A stretch of DNA of 6,443 nucleotides from contig JAUQWR010000394.1 in NCBI GenBank assembly GCA_030835065.1, positions 1 to 6,443 on the forward strand, read 5' to 3'. Made by a program: the position numbers and the translations under genes. The stretch is from Candidatus Kapaibacterium sp. (GTDB lineage Bacteria > Bacteroidota > Ignavibacteria > Kapaibacteriales > UBA2268). Position 1 is the stretch's first letter. The number at the start of each line of letters is the position of its first letter. Shown one piece after another: positions 5,791 through 6,443 of this stretch. The notes under the pieces were generated by a model. That model searched no databases and had not been told where the DNA came from. It saw only the letters and a list, made by a program, of their open reading frames with translations.

Positions 5791-6443
5791 TTATTTTTTT
5801 CTCCATTTGATATCATGATAGCCCGGACGAGCTTTTAATGATCTCAACAAAAACTCGTTGTCGTAGGGCAAGCTTGCAGGATGGCGTCCATTATCTTTCA
5901 AAACGTTGTTTTTGTAACCATCATTATATGTAACAACCAGACGTTCCCACAAATCGCGCCATTGACGAACAACCATTTCGGATTGGTTCAATGAATAATC
6001 AGAAAGGAATTCCACTGCTAAATTTTTATCAGTTTTGTATAGTTCCAATGCTGTTTTTTCAATACTAGGCTGCAGAGCCAAAAACTTATTTTCGAGTTTA
6101 GATTGAAGTTCCTGGACATCTTTAATAATCACATTATAGCGAGTATATGCAAGGTTAGAAACCAAGTTGAACACCCAAAAACCGGAATTCAAGTCCAATT
6201 GTGCAATACTACCATGAGCGAAGCAATCAGGAGCATGAGCAATAGAAGTATAAATAGGAATGTAAACAGTAGAATATGTATCATCTACACCATACCAGAA
6301 GCAACCACCGATTTCTCTAGGCATATTATCACGCATTTGAGCGACAAAAGAGAAAGCAGTCTGCTGAGTAGAAATTGGGCGTTCCCAAGCATATTTATTA
6401 ACTGTATCGCCTTTCACAGCAAAATATAAAGGTTTCCATCTAT
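5791..6443 (-). CDS. C69-family dipeptidase, C-terminal part (partial)
   Basis: The frame runs from the right edge (first full codon 6441-6439, reading RWKPLYFAVKGD) to TAA 5793-5791 and gives 216 residues. It can be read from an internal GTG at 6417, but the match to the family continues upstream to the edge, so the start lies outside. Diagnostic stretches of peptidase family C69 (PepD-like) are ERPISTQQTAFSFVAQMR, IGGCFWYGVDDTYSTVYIPI, SGFWVFNLVSNLAYTRYN and the tail from TYNDGY to WRKK. The family hydrolyses dipeptides using an N-terminal cysteine nucleophile exposed after processing, and that part is not in the window. The end shows no T9SS sorting domain, unlike the neighbouring exported proteins. 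Bacteroidales members are around 550 residues, so somewhat under half is present. A strong terminator follows. Confidence 0.9.
   Translation of the reverse strand, partial: RWKPLYFAVKGDTVNKYAWERPISTQQTAFSFVAQMRDNMPREIGGCFWYGVDDTYSTVYIPIYTSIAHAPDCFAHGSIAQLDLNSGFWVFNLVSNLAYTRYNVIIKDVQELQSKLENKFLALQPSIEKTALELYKTDKNLAVEFLSDYSLNQSEMVVRQWRDLWERLVVTYNDGYKNNVLKDNGRHPASLPYDNEFLLRSLKARPGYHDIKWRKK

Noticed and set aside
6103..6429. Plus-strand frame of 108 codons opposite the dipeptidase
   Set aside because: The minus-strand frame has a clear family match along its full length. The plus-strand translation shows none.

Overview
The window looks like chromosomal DNA from a low-GC member of the Bacteroidota or a close relative (Bacteroidota/Chlorobi/Kapabacteria-like). 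Three observations support this. Two complete exported proteins, plus one orphan fragment, end in type A C-terminal domains of the type IX secretion system (T9SS), which is restricted to that superphylum. Candidate promoters follow the TTTG / TAnnTTTG pattern of Bacteroidota. The gene at the right edge is a C69-family dipeptidase of the kind common in Bacteroidales. Species cannot be told from the sequence.

Layout, left to right. The last 45 codons of a 2-oxoacid dehydrogenase E2 acyltransferase (+) end at 139 and are closed by a strong intrinsic terminator. A 943-residue GH3 glycosidase (+, 250-3081) follows. It has a signal peptide, a PA14 domain inserted in the second catalytic domain, an Fn3-like domain and a T9SS sorting domain. 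A hairpin terminator fills the short convergent gap. On the minus strand lies a 623-residue exported protein (3179-5050) with an Asp-box (BNR) propeller, two carboxypeptidase-regulatory-like beta-sandwich domains and a T9SS sorting domain. Fourteen bases upstream of it is a 115-codon open frame (5065-5412, -) that resembles only a degenerate T9SS sorting domain, with no signal peptide, no passenger and no good start codon. An AT-rich gap (5413-5790) holds a near-consensus minus-strand promoter at 5579-5609 and a minus-strand terminator at 5710-5748. The terminator belongs to the partial C69 dipeptidase (-, 5791 to the right edge).

Functional reading. The GH3 enzyme probably releases xylose, arabinose or glucose from plant-type oligosaccharides at the cell surface or outside the cell. 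The propeller protein is an exported protein of unknown role. The dipeptidase would serve peptide nutrition. The E2 fragment belongs to central metabolism. Apart from the orphan sorting domain and the propeller gene, which could share one transcript, the genes appear to be separate units split by terminators. I found no mobile element, CRISPR array, tRNA or rRNA, and no SusC/SusD pair beside the glycosidase. The most unusual item is the orphan, degenerate sorting domain sitting behind an apparently intact promoter.
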